A stretch of 64,000 nucleotides of DNA from Notospermus geniculatus (lineage: Eukaryota > Nemertea > Pilidiophora > Heteronemertea > Lineidae). A model generated the notes under the pieces. That model did not search any database, had not been told where the DNA came from, and was given only the letters and a program-made list of their open reading frames with translations. How positions within the stretch are numbered: position 1 is the first letter of the stretch; each line of letters begins with the position of its first letter. Location: assembly GCA_002633025.1 (NCBI GenBank), contig NMRB01000499.1, positions 289,022 to 353,021 of the forward strand, read 5' to 3'. The translations under genes and the position numbers were made by a program. Below, piece by piece: positions 22,417-33,703 of this stretch.

Positions 22417-24207
22417 GATTGACGCTTGGTTCTTGAAGGATTTTCGCTAACAAAGCCATAGGTGGCGCTCTACATGAGCGTTTTCTCGTGTAACTTGTCT
22501 GTCTGTGGACAAATCAACTACAGAAAACTATGGGCAGCGTTTGTATCCTTGGTCTCAGCGTAAGTCGCCAGGAATCCAACAATGGTACCGGTAAATTGCC
22601 CCTGCAGTGAGAGCTAAAGAAACTATCACAAGTTGCAGTGTCTTCAGACCGTGTTGGTCAAGTCATATCGGCCAAGGCTCAGCGATCGTCATTTCTCTTC
22701 CATCTGCAGCCGACGGCATCTCACCCACTAGCCACATATTATGTTTTCTCAATCAAAATGAATGCCAACCTGTCGAGTTAATCACGACTTGTATTTGCCG
22801 TCTTGTTGCTGGTGATGGCATGTTGCGCCAGGCAGAAATGATTAATGGTAAGCAAAGCTGTGACTTGCTGGGGACACCGACGACCCGCCAGCTTATGGGA
22901 GGAATTGATTCAGCAGTTGCAGGCGTTTTTGCCTTTGAATGTAAAGCATGCGGATTACATATACGCCGTGAATGTTCTGCTTTGTTGGTCAAATGTAAAA
23001 TGGCAGGCCGATCTCTGCACCACCTTGTAAAGTCTCATTCGATTCAGAGGGAAATCAAAATACAGAAAAGGCTAGTTGACAAACTGCCTCAAACGAAATT
23101 CCAGTATCGCCCTCTATTGGCAACCAATGTATGATTTCACGCTCTATATCTGGTCCTTGATTCAATACTGATGAGAGTTACTCCTAATACAGAAGCCTGC
23201 ATCATTTGCGGCCCCTTTGTACCGTATTAGTTTTTCATATAGGTTGGTCACATTCATTAGATCCGGCCATTACGCAGCTCACTTTGTAAACAAATCTCCT
23301 CCAAGGGTAAGTAAATTTAATGCAAGAGCCATCTGATAAAATCAATTTAAGTACCGTCATGTTTTCCTTAGAAATCTCTGATCGCTGCCAATCTCAAGTT
23401 GAACGCGTTCTAAGATAAATTCGCTTTCGTCAGTTGAGTTAATGTATGTAGATTGCAGACTGTGGAGCTGTGATAGGTGTTATCTTCGGGGGACGTGCAC
23501 GTCTTTCTTCTGAAGAAGCCGCCTGAATAATCAGTAGATGTTGCCGATGGGGTATTCAGCATTCCTGGTCTATGAAAGTGGTGAATCTCATCGCTCTTGT
23601 CAGGCAGAATAGCAAAACCTTCTCAATCATTGCCAGTAAACCGGGGTCGATGGTACACTTCTTTACTGATCACCATTTGGTAATCTCACCTCAAATCTCA
23701 TTGCTTTTTCATAACGTGAGATTTGATGAGAATTGATCGGAACATGATCCCTTTACCAAAGATAGAATTCGTTCATTCGCAGTTTTTTCATTCGATGACA
23801 ACATCGTTCACCGCTGTCTTGCCTGTACACACAGACTGTCGGCAGAACTTCCGATTTAAAATTAGCATCGTCATTTCAAGGTTCAGCTGTGATATTTTCG
23901 TTCAAAGGTAAACTTGAAATAGATGAATATGTATGAAGAGACAATAACAACTGGAGAATGATTGTCAAACGTAAATGACGTGGCTTATGTCTCATCATGC
24001 TGCGTGGTATCTCCATCTTCGTGACTAATTAAGGAGTTCGGCGACGATGTGGACCTGATGGCTGTAGCTCCAGCATCCTGTAGCACGGGATGACTTTGGA
24101 TGAGTTCAGTTGGAATCTGCACCGAGGTGACGACGATAGAGAGAACCCTCGAGAATGACAACTACTCCACTGGTCAAGCCGCTATGAGAGCCAAGTACGA
24201 CTGTAAC
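22417..24207. other. Intergenic; one unrecognised 175-codon open frame
   Basis: A plus-strand frame at 22607-23134 encodes 175 residues with several cysteines but no motif I know, and an overlapping minus frame is also open, suggesting chance. No other feature is seen apart from the element that follows at 24208. Confidence 0.35.
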
Positions 24208-24469
24208 GGAGTAAGAAATAAAAGTGGAAAATAAGAAGTGGTAAATTTTGGAATTTTACCCGAATTTTTCAATTTCTCAAATTGGGAGATACCGGTAATA
24301 TTTTTCCATTTTTTGAGAAATTTTCTTAAAGTGACATGACATTTTGTCTGATTTTCGGGCGATATTTCTCAAAATGGGGTAAAAAATTCTCCCATTTGAG
24401 GAATTGAAAAATTCGCGCAAAATGCCAAAATTTCCCACTTCTTATTTCCCACTTTTATTTCTTACTCCC
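24208..24469. mobile_element. AT-rich MITE upstream of GPCR 1
   Basis: GGAGTAAGAAATAAAAGTGG at the left is matched by CCACTTTTATTTCTTACTCC at the right. Further inverted pairing (AATTTCTCAAAT versus ATTTGAGGAATT) extends inward. Confidence 0.85.
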
Positions 24470-24620
24470 TTCTGTGTTCCACAGGCCTGCCTGCACTCTG
24501 TGCATTCTTCTCTGGTGAACATGGCACGTGTTCTACATGTATAAACCTGTAGCATTCCTGTCTCGTTGGGTAGGACTATTCCAGCGACGGCAAATAAATG
24601 CAAGTTTTATCCTCATGTAA

Positions 24621-25634
24621 ATGAAAATGGATGGAGATGCCGTCACCCTTTCGAAAGACAGTAACACCACCCAGGTGACGAATCTACAATCATTCCTGTT
24701 TAGTTTCATCACCTATATTTTAAGTAACTATTCTTGTCCTGTCATCGTTGCCGTCGGCTGTACCAACAACTTGCTTGTCCTGGTCGTGTTCTCTCAGCCC
24801 AGATACAGGAACATCGTCAACTGTATCTTCCTCCGGTCCCTCGCCGTCTTTGACTCAATCAATCTGATTTGCATGGCAATCGTGATGACGGGGAACAGCA
24901 TGACCGTCTTGATTACAACATTAGGTGACGGTTTCTGTGCTCTGATGACTTTCTTGGCATTCCTGCTCACAGCCGCTTCAAACTGGACAGTGGTCATTAT
25001 GACGTTTATCCGATTCGTAGCGGTTGTTTATCCACTGCAGGCTGTCTCTTGGTGCACCTCAAAGGCAGCTAAAGCCTACATGCTTGCTATGTTTACTACG
25101 TTTATCATTTGGGCCACGCCGGCTGGAGTGTTTTCAAAAGCGCCTAAATCAACAGCGCTAACTGCGTTCCAATGCATCTTTCAAATGCCAAAGCAAATAG
25201 CTACAGCCTACGAAGTTGGCCACAGTGCTCTAGCACAGGTTTTACCCTTTGTTTTAATAGCAGTTTTTAATGGCTGTATAACCTTCACCCTGCGTCAGAA
25301 GGAACAGGAAATCAGATCAATGACGTCACAATTGAAGGAAAATCGTGATGAAGCCATGGTGAAGACAATGGTTATTGCGGTTACCTTGGTGTACATGATC
25401 TTGGTTTTTCCTTACGTGTTTCAAGTGACGGTCTGGCAGCTTCTACTCATGTTGAAAACACTCAATAGTTACCAGTTACAACAAAGATATTTCTCTTACA
25501 GTGTTACCACGACGCTTTACGCCATCAACTGCGCAGTTAACTTCTACCTTTACTGTATTTGCTGTGAACGGTTCAGACAGGATTTCAAAAATGTTTTCCT
25601 CCGATTCTTCCTCGGGAAGAAGACGCAGGTTTAA
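24621..25634 (+). CDS. Rhodopsin-like (class A) GPCR, peptide-receptor type, single exon, 337 aa
   Basis: Seven hydrophobic segments in an intronless frame. Class A landmarks are TM1 GCTNN (49-50), TM2 LAVFD (Asp78), Cys106 before TM3, Trp164 in TM4, Cys185 in extracellular loop 2, Pro209 in TM5, Pro264 in TM6 and NFYLY (307-311) in TM7, followed by YCICCERFRQDF. The N-terminus has NTT and NYS glycosylation sequons and no signal peptide. The pattern resembles the large invertebrate set of FMRFamide-receptor-like orphan GPCRs; the ligand cannot be told. At the DRY position the sequence is IRF (130-132), with no acidic residue. It is tail to tail with the paralogue at 26553-27554. The 3' part recurs at 31351-31812 because of a contig overlap. 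Confidence 0.9.
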   Translation: MKMDGDAVTLSKDSNTTQVTNLQSFLFSFITYILSNYSCPVIVAVGCTNNLLVLVVFSQPRYRNIVNCIFLRSLAVFDSINLICMAIVMTGNSMTVLITTLGDGFCALMTFLAFLLTAASNWTVVIMTFIRFVAVVYPLQAVSWCTSKAAKAYMLAMFTTFIIWATPAGVFSKAPKSTALTAFQCIFQMPKQIATAYEVGHSALAQVLPFVLIAVFNGCITFTLRQKEQEIRSMTSQLKENRDEAMVKTMVIAVTLVYMILVFPYVFQVTVWQLLLMLKTLNSYQLQQRYFSYSVTTTLYAINCAVNFYLYCICCERFRQDFKNVFLRFFLGKKTQV

Positions 25635-26058
25635 CGGTTTCAAACGATTAGGAAAGGTATTCGTCTCCCTTTCCGAGCTGAAACTTTCGTCTGATGGTGA
25701 CCTGAGAGCGGCAACATCCGAATGCAAACCCCCAGTCACTCTTCCAAGTTTATCTCGCCATACTCTACGTCCAGAATCTCGGGTAATTGATGTCCATTCC
25801 TTTATATCCGTCGTTTCATATGAAAGCCATTCACCCCTGGATGGGTACGAGTTGACTTCACACACGTCCCCAACACAATCTCCGGAGGCAGTCTTTGATT
25901 ATAACCGAGATCTTCATCAAGAAGCGAGAATGATTTCCGAGAGGTGATCTACAACACGATCACACCCTGTCAGGGGTCAATTAACTTCGACCCTTCATTA
26001 CAAACACGAGTAACGGGAGAGTCGTAGAGTGAGGAGACCCTGAGACATCGTCAGGGCG

Positions 26059-26376
26059 ATGAACCAATCAAACTTCAGCTTCCACGAATCCATCGATGAT
26101 GATGTAACCATCAAATTGATTGGTTCTCATGGATCGTTGACGTCATATGTAACGACTAAATTGATTGGTTCTGATGAATCATGGACACAGGATGAAACGA
26201 ATAAATTGATTGGTTCTCATGGATCGTTTACGTCATACGTAACGACTAAATTGATTGGTTCTCACTCACCGGCCAGACGTCAATACATTACTTCGAATGA
26301 AGGTCCCAAAAGGGCAGCCCGTTGCTTTTTGTTTGAACAAATGGAAATGCTGGCCACATACACCAAATCTTTCTGA
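26059..26376 (+). other. Open frame with 15-residue repeats between the convergent GPCR genes
   Basis: An ATG-started frame of 105 codons contains 3.4 copies of a 45-base unit (starting near 26113) encoding KLIGSHGSLTSYVTT-like segments. The second allele keeps the frame open (32238-32522, 94 codons) despite a 33-base length difference. No signal peptide or known domain. It may only be a minisatellite whose unit is a multiple of three, lying in the shared 3' flank of the two GPCR genes. Confidence 0.3.
26113..26270. repeat. 45-bp minisatellite, length-variable between alleles
   Basis: Units begin AAATTGATTGGTTCTCATGG at about 26113, 26158, 26203 and 26248. In the allelic copy (from about 32291) there are 2.6 units, and the third is degenerate. 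Confidence 0.85.
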
Positions 26377-26552
26377 GCAGATCGCAGCTATGTCACCAAA
26401 AACCGATGCCATCGTCAACTTTGTGGACAACAGTCGTATGGTAACTATACTGGTTGGAACTTCAGTCAACCCAACAGGAATGAGTATTGACAGTGCCATT
26501 ACAGCTATTGCTAAGGGTTTTTGGAGTCTTTCCCTTCTTCGGGTCATTGGAG

Positions 26553-27554
26553 TCATTTCTTTCTTTGGGTAATCAACCACTTACAGGCGAGTAAGCTCAC
26601 GAGATCCTGACGGAATTGCCGGCAGCAGACGCAATAGAGAAAGAGATTGATGGCATAATTAATAGTGTGGATTAATGTAGCAACTGTGTATGAAAAGAAT
26701 CTCTGTTTTAATTGATACATATCTAGATCATTAAAGAGGAGATATATTCTCCATACAGTTGTTTGGATCATGTAGGGGAATGTGAGGAGAAGAAAGACAA
26801 ATGTTACAGCTACAACCATTGTCATAATCATTACATCGTCTGTGTTTTGTTGTGGCTGTGACGTCATGGCGGTTCTTGCCGTTTTTTCTTTCCTCAGTGT
26901 GTATGTTATTGAAAGATTGAAACAGACGATTAGAACAAATGGTATGACGATCCACACAAAGCTTTGTGCCGTCTCATAAAGTGTTTTTGTGTTTTTCGGC
27001 ATGTCAATAATACAATACCAAACATTCAGAGCTCCTATCGGTCTTTTTCCAAATAATCCAGCGGGCAGCGCCCAGGTAGCGCAGGCTACAGTCAGGCCTA
27101 CCGTGTACTGCTTCGCGGCTTTTGGAGTACACAAAAGGGCTGCTTTGAACGGATAAACAACAGCGACAAACCTGTTGAAGGTGATCAACACGATGAGCCA
27201 GTTGGAAACATTCGCCGTGAAATAGGAATAGAATGAGAAAAAAGCACAGAAAGGATCTCCAAGATGACTGATCAACACTTGCATTGCGTCACCGAAGTAA
27301 ATACCAATCACGATCAGATTTAAGGTGTCAAAAACTGCCAATGAAAGAAGGAAGAAGCAATTTGCGTTGTTCCTGTAGCGTGACTTGGATAAAGTTACCA
27401 TGACCAGGAGGTTGTTGAAGCAGCCAAGAATAACCACGACCGGGTTAACAACATCGTTGATGATTCGAGCGATCTCATCAAATACAGAGGAAGGTTGTTG
27501 GCGAAACCTCGACTGATCGCCATCTGTAATGGAGTCTGGTTGTGTGGTTTCCAT
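26553..27554 (-). CDS. Rhodopsin-like GPCR paralogue, single exon, 333 aa
   Basis: The frame is open further upstream, but the first ATG is at 27554 (METTQPDS), giving 333 residues. Seven membrane segments carry class A marks: GCFNN in TM1, LAVFD in TM2, Cys before TM3 (GDPFC), Trp in ATWALPAG, Cys in WYCIIDMP, Pro in TM5 (IPFVL) and TM6 (TFPYM), and NLFLYCVCC at the end of TM7. It shares extracellular loop 2 and loop 3 wording with GPCR 1 (AMTSQ versus SMTSQ; MPK), so the two are paralogues. The DRY position is NRF, again without an acidic residue. The gene converges on GPCR 1, with about 0.9 kb between their stops. Its second allelic copy at 32701-33703 is frameshifted. Confidence 0.9.
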   Translation of the reverse strand: METTQPDSITDGDQSRFRQQPSSVFDEIARIINDVVNPVVVILGCFNNLLVMVTLSKSRYRNNANCFFLLSLAVFDTLNLIVIGIYFGDAMQVLISHLGDPFCAFFSFYSYFTANVSNWLIVLITFNRFVAVVYPFKAALLCTPKAAKQYTVGLTVACATWALPAGLFGKRPIGALNVWYCIIDMPKNTKTLYETAQSFVWIVIPFVLIVCFNLSITYTLRKEKTARTAMTSQPQQNTDDVMIMTMVVAVTFVFLLLTFPYMIQTTVWRIYLLFNDLDMYQLKQRFFSYTVATLIHTINYAINLFLYCVCCRQFRQDLVSLLACKWLITQRKK

Positions 27555-30500
27555 CCTCCGAGCCTGAGGCGAATTCACAGCATTGTAGAGCAAGAAAAGA
27601 TCAGCGTTTGTTGATCAGAACCATCTAAGAGAACACGTGTTTCAAAACTTTCAGACTTCCAGACGAAATGGCACGAGTTTTGTGTGTTGGCGTCTGAGTG
27701 ATTCCCTCTAATGTTCCGCCGTGTATTGATAAAGGTATATGGACACATAATATTCCTGTCTCCTTTATAAATAACTAACCATCAACGGATTAACATAATT
27801 CTATTTCAATCTCTGAGTCCTTTGTCTTTTGCTAGCGTTGATAGAAAATTAACAGATGTTGACTTATCTGATCTTATAACAAAGACTGACTGTAAGACCG
27901 CGCCGCTCCTCCCTGGAGAAAAAAAACTTCCCCCAAGCGTAGATTTTCTGCGATCAATTAAGTTGCTTTTGACAGACTTCTAGAAACACTTTTCTCCCAG
28001 GAACCCTCCAAGTCATTTGATATACGCACAATCGTTTTTCTTTCTATGATATATTCTATCTCTGACGTCACCCCCGACATTATCAGATTCTTTATGGCGT
28101 ACAGCCGGGGAGGTGGAGACACACGATAAGGCGTTTTTTTCAAATAAACGTCTCATTTTTCATAATCACCAACCGTCCAGCACTGGTCACCCTTGCGGTA
28201 AAACCCCACTGATTCCTGTAATTTGTGAGGTTTGAATCCTGAGCTGTCGTGGAGTTTGGTCCTTAATTTCGCGACTAACAATGAGAAACCTGCAGAACTA
28301 CCGCCACTGGGAGGCGCTGTGAGCGGTTGTACCTGTTTTCGACGTCTCGTCCGTGTTGCACTGCGTCAAGGACGTCATGACACGACGTCATTGCATTGCT
28401 TTGCTCTGTTTTTTGACGTCTTCGGTACAACCACTCGCAGCGCCGCCCTGTCGGGATAAAACGTTTCGCGCATTCCTCGTTAATTGTGGTGAAACACACA
28501 TTCGTCTGTTGTACGAATCACAAAACTTTTAGTTGAACCGAGGTCTTTTACCCGATCCCTCTGTTTTGATCGACGTCGGACTCTTGAAGTATTGAGGGCG
28601 CTTCCCTCATGAAGCAAATCCCAGCCATCTCAAATCTACAGAACACGCAAATTAAATTCTTTGGCTCCACGATCACAGCTGAGGAGATTGAGTTGGCACT
28701 TAATACTTTCTCGGCCGTGAACACAGATTGATCTTCCCCTCTCTCCTTGTACCAATCCATTCACGTATCTTGTCCTTGGCGCTGATTCTACTCGCATCAT
28801 TCGTGGATCGATAGACTTGTCCTCATCAGGTCAGAGACAAGCGACACTCTTTGATCCAGTAGCTAGTGCGGTCTTACATCGGTACGAGAATGGAGCCGAG
28901 AGAAAATGATATTAACTTGTCAGACGCGTTGCCCTCAGAGGAGAAGAAGAGATGCATCGGGATTCCAAGGCTAATCTCTGGCAGGAGAAGGTGTTGGGGA
29001 TAATTGAATGATGCAAGGTCATCTTTGATTAGGTCGCTCTACCAATAGTGTCATTTGTTACATTGGTTTTTGCGTCGCCTTCGACTCTCAATAAAAAGCC
29101 ACACTGGCGTGACCTTCCCTGGTAAAAAAGGTACATGTACGAGTAAAGAGGATTATAGTGGCATCTCAACCTGTATTCCCGCTACAACCAGCAGTTTTTG
29201 ATGACCAATGGTGCCCCAACCTTGATAGAATCTCCTCCTATCGATCATCTGTTACTCTATGCTGGGGAAGGAGACTTCTATCTTGCGACATGTGTTTATC
29301 CTTATCGTTGGCCAGGGACAGATTGATATGAATAAGTAATGGCTAAGTGGACATTGATGGTAATGGATGCCGCCTCTGGGTGTAGCTCAGAATACCCTCC
29401 ATTACTCGAATTCAGTCCGTCGCGGGATCTACATCAATAAAACCCCTCTGGGCTCAAGAAATGTGATGTAAAAGATAACATTAAATTGGAATGCTGGTCA
29501 CCCGGATGTAGGCGATGCTAAACAACAAGTTGAGTGAACGACACAAGAGGGAGGTCCCGTCATGATTGCTCTGACCTTGGCTTTGATGAAGGTTATCAAC
29601 ATGGCATACTGATCAACCTGCCTTGAGGGCTCTTACGGGGATAGTACGTGTACGTTAGAAGGATAACGTACCCCAGAATAACTCGTTGATTGATATACTC
29701 ACGTCGCTAATATGATGCACCATCAGAGCATGATAATTAACGTGGTTAGACTTCCGTCATGCATGTAACGCTCGCTGGAGACACATCATGGAGCGAGTCC
29801 ATTAAAAATAATAACCGACTCCTATGAGAGAAGACGGTGTCATTTTCTTTATTCTACTAAGCAGTAAGAGGATTCCCTTTTATAGGGATACATGTACCGG
29901 TAATTAAAAATGGCTGCATCTCTGACGGAGTATCCGAGTGAGTTCGGTGCTCTTTCGTATAACGAAGTGAGAGATCAAAGCTCGGATCAAAGCCGGAAGT
30001 TTTCAGTTTTCTAAAGCTGGTGTTTTTGCGCCTAATCGCAATGCTGGTGGTGGTGTTGTTTGTTCGCTGGAAGAGGATTCAAGAAGAACAAGGCGTCTGT
30101 AAAGATGACCTGTGACCCATTGTGCGGCTGATGAGGTAAAAGACATTGTTCTGAGGGGGACTGGATGAATTGCCGCATCATGCTTCACTTTTAGAAATAA
30201 CAGAGGATTTTACAGAAAATTCCTGCAGCTCAGGGATTGGATCAGTAAAATTACAGACTCAAAGAAATGTTAACCGAGAGTTGACTGGAGGCTGACCAAA
30301 TTATATTTTCATACCGCTCTCAGAAAGCATCATTCTGGACAGTCCAACTGAATCCAACCAACACAGGAAAACATAAATCATACCATATGTAAATTTACAG
30401 AAAGTTCCGGAGACTCTGCTGCAGGCAATTTCTGTAAAATTATTACATTCAATAATTTCTACTACAATGTTCGTCTCGTCAGGAGACGGAAATGTTGCTG

Positions 30501-31349
30501 AATGTGGCCGGAGGGGACAAATTGTAAAGGCACAGACGTCTGCTGTAGGCTACTTTCTAATAACCTTTCTCCACCTCGACTGATAAGTCCACTGAGAAAT
30601 CACTCTCAAGAAAAGGCGGCACACCTTTTTTACTCGGTGACATTCACGATCACCATCTAAAGAACCAGCACTGAAGTGTTCGGTGTGGCGTGCATGTTGC
30701 TGGGGACATGTTTTGCTTGAGGCACGGCTGCTGAGATGTTTTAAGAGTGCAGTCGCCTCCATTGAGGATATTAATAATGAATGGGTTTTATGGAATACAG
30801 CGACATCAATAAGCAACAGGCCACGGAATGTTTCATATCAATGCTTAGAGAAACAGCATTAACAAATGGACCCCATAACCCACTACCTCAATAGGTGTCA
30901 CTAGTGGTAAAAACTATTGAAATGAAAGTGATAACCTGGTCCTGATCAATTTTCCACACAAAAGGCGTGGTTTTGGTGTGCTGCTCTTCCTAATAGCTAT
31001 AGTCACCATTTCTTGGCCATACGACTCACTTCGTCATTGCCTATAATATTTGATTTCTAGACTACGTATCATTGTTCATCTGTCGATTCTCACAAAAGAT
31101 GCTGATCTACGACCATCAAGCCATTACTCTCTGTTCGACTCGATCTTGCTTCCCTGTTTCCTCCGGCGTAGCCACATTTGATCGGATGACAAATCGTTTC
31201 CGGGGATTGATGCCTACCCTTTATGGAGACACATTGTTGTTGATTATGATATGATATTGTTGTTGATATAAGCGGCATGAGGAGCAGAGAATTACCGACG
31301 ACGTTGTCAGTAAGCTTGGAGAAAAAGGAGAGGAACCTGAAAAGAGGGA
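27555..31349. other. Intergenic downstream allele; nothing but a MITE recognised
   Basis: The whole stretch recurs as 33704-37976. Apart from MITE family B at 28301-28450 I see only short open frames. Two AT-rich tracts and several AATAAA motifs are present, without an assigned gene. Confidence 0.5.
28301..28450. mobile_element. MITE family B, copy 3
   Basis: CCGCCACTGGGAGGCGCTG to CACTCGCAGCGCCGCCC with the CGACGTCTCGTCCGTGTTG core. Allelic to 34461-34620. Confidence 0.85.
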
Positions 31350-31350
31350 N
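31350..31350. other. Single-N contig join; 6.2 kb unmerged overlap
   Basis: The left copy (25173-31349) and the right copy (31351-37976) meet at the N. The right copy begins with TGCATCTTTCAAATGCC, matching 25173, and the left copy ends GAAAAGAGGGA, matching 37976. Both copies are collinear throughout. Confidence 0.9.
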
Positions 31351-31812
31351 TGCATCTTTCAAATGCCAAAGCAAATAGCTACAGCCTACGAAGTTGGCCA
31401 CAGTGCTCTAGCACAGGTTTTACCCTTTGTTTTAATAGCAGTGTTTAATGGCTGTATAACCTTCACCCTGCGTCAGAAGGAACAGGAAATCAGATCAATG
31501 ACGTCACAATTGAAGGAAAATCGTGACGAAGCCATGGTGAAGACAATGGTTATTGCGGTTACCTTGGTGTACATGATCTTGGTTTTTCCTTACGTGTTTC
31601 AAGTGACGGTCTGGCAGCTTCTACTCATGTTAAAAACACTCGATAGTTACCAGTTACAACAAAGATATTTCTCTTACAGTGTTACCACGACGCTTTACGC
31701 CATCAACTGCGCAGTTAACTTTTATCTTTACTGTATTTGCTGTGAAAGGTTCAGACAGGATTTCAAAAATGTTTTCCTCCGATTCTTCCTCGGGAAGAAG
31801 ACGCAGGTTTAA
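31351..31812 (+). pseudogene. Partial allelic copy of GPCR 1 (C-terminal part)
   Basis: Encodes the last 153 or so residues, from extracellular loop 2 (CIFQMPK) to KKTQV, nearly identical to 25173-25634. It has no 5' part because the contig starts here. It is an assembly duplicate, not a decayed gene; listed as pseudogene only because it cannot encode a receptor as assembled. Confidence 0.85.
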
Positions 31813-32237
31813 CGGTACCAAACGATTAGGAAAGGTATTCGTCTCCCTTTCCGAGCTGAAACTTTCGTCTGATGGTGACCTGAGAGCGGCAACATCCGAA
31901 TGCAAACCCCCAGTCACTCTTCCAAGTTTATCTCGCCATACTCTACGTCCAGAATCTTGGGGTAATTGATCTCGATTCCTATATATCCGTCGTTTCATAT
32001 GAAAGCCATTCACCCCTGGATGGGTACGAGTTGACTTCACACACGTCCCCAACACAATCTCCGGAGGCAGTCTTTGATTATAACCGAGAAATTCATCAAG
32101 AAGCGAGAATGATTTCCGAGAGGTGATCTCCAACACGATCACACCCTGTCAGGGGTCAATTAACTTCGACCCTTCATTACAAACACGAGTAACGGGAGAG
32201 TCGTAGAGTGAGGAGACCCTGAGACATCGTCAGGGCG

Positions 32238-32522
32238 ATGAACCAATCAAACTTCAGCTCCCACGAATCCATCGATGATGATGTAACCATCAAATTGATT
32301 GGTTCTCATGGATCGTTGACGTCATATGTAACGACTAAATTGATTGGTTCTCATGGATCATGGACACAGGATGAAACGACTAAACTGATTGGTTCTCATG
32401 GATCATTGACAGTTGACACCAGATGTCAATACATTACTTCCAATGAAGGTCCCAAAAGGGCAGCTCGTTGCTTTTTGTTTGAACAAATGGAAATGCTGGC
32501 CACATACACGAAATCTTTCTGA
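32238..32522 (+). other. Allelic copy of the 15-residue-repeat open frame
   Basis: 94 codons, corresponding to 26059-26376 with fewer repeat units and a changed third unit. The downstream part (FLFEQMEMLATYTKSF) is identical. Confidence 0.3.
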
Positions 32523-32700
32523 GCAGATCGCAGCCATGTCACCAAAAACCGATGCCATCGTCAACTTTGTGGACAACAGTCGTATGGTAACTATACTGGT
32601 TGGAACTTCAGTCAACCCAACAGGAATGAGCATTGTCAGTGCCAAGGATACAACTATTGCTGAGGGTTTTGGAGTCGTTCCCTTCTTCGGGTCATTGGAG

Positions 32701-33703
32701 TCATTTCTTTCTTTGGGTAATCAACCACTTACAGGCGAGTAAGCTCACGAGATCCTGACGGAATTGTCGGCAGCAGACGCAATAGAGAAAGAGATTGATG
32801 GCATAATTAATAGTGTGGATTAATGTAGCAACTGTGTATGAAAAGAATCTCTGTTTTAATTGATGCATATTTAGATCATTAAAGAGGAGATATATTCTCC
32901 ATACAGTTGTTTGGATCATGTACGGGAATGTGAGGAGAAGAAAGACAAATGTTACAGCTACAACCATTGTCATAATCATTACATCGTCTGTGTTTTGTTG
33001 TGGCTGTGACGTCATGGCGGTTCTTGCCGTTTTTTTCTTTCCTCAGTGTATATGTTATTGAAAGATTGAAACAGACGATTAGAGCAAATGGTATGACGAT
33101 CCACACAAAGCTTTGTGCCGTCTCATAAAGTGTTTTTGTGTTTTTCGGCATGTCAATAATACAATACCAAACATTCAGAGCTCCTATCGGTCTTTTTCCA
33201 AATAAACCAGCGGGCAGTGCCCAGGTAGCGCAGGCTACAGTCAGGCCTACCGTGTACTGCTTCGCGGCTCTTGAAGTACACAAAATGGCTGCTTTGAATG
33301 GATAAACAACAGCGACAAACCTGTTGAAGGTGATCAACACGATGAGCCAGTTGGAAACATTCGCCGTGAAATAGGAACAGAATGAGAAAAAAGCACAGAA
33401 AGGATCTCCAAGATGACTGATCAAGACTTGCATTACGTCACCGAAGTAAATACCAATCACGATGAGATTTAAGGTGTCAAAAACTGCCAATGAAAGAAGG
33501 AAGAAGCAATTTGCGTTGTTCCAGTAGCGTGACTTGGATAATGTTACCATGACCAGGAGGTTGTTGAAGCAGCCAAGAATAACCACGACTGGGTTAACAA
33601 CATCGTTAATGATTCGAGCGATCTCATCAAAGACAGAGGAAGGTTGTTGGTGAAACCTCGACTGATCGCCATCTGTAATGGAGTCTGGCTGTGTGGTTTC
33701 CAT
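32701..33703 (-). pseudogene. Second copy of GPCR 2, broken by a homopolymer frameshift
   Basis: Collinear with 26553-27554 with scattered substitutions. At 33030-33036 there are seven T where the other copy has six (26882-26887), which shifts the frame in the third intracellular loop after the segment RKEK and removes TM6-TM7 from the product. The remaining C-terminal part is intact in the other frame (32701-33015). This could be a sequencing error in a homopolymer or a real null allele. Confidence 0.85.

Noticed and set aside
22607-23134. 175-codon open frame
   Set aside because: No motif, no splice support, and an overlapping minus frame is open too. Kept only as a note in the intergenic entry.
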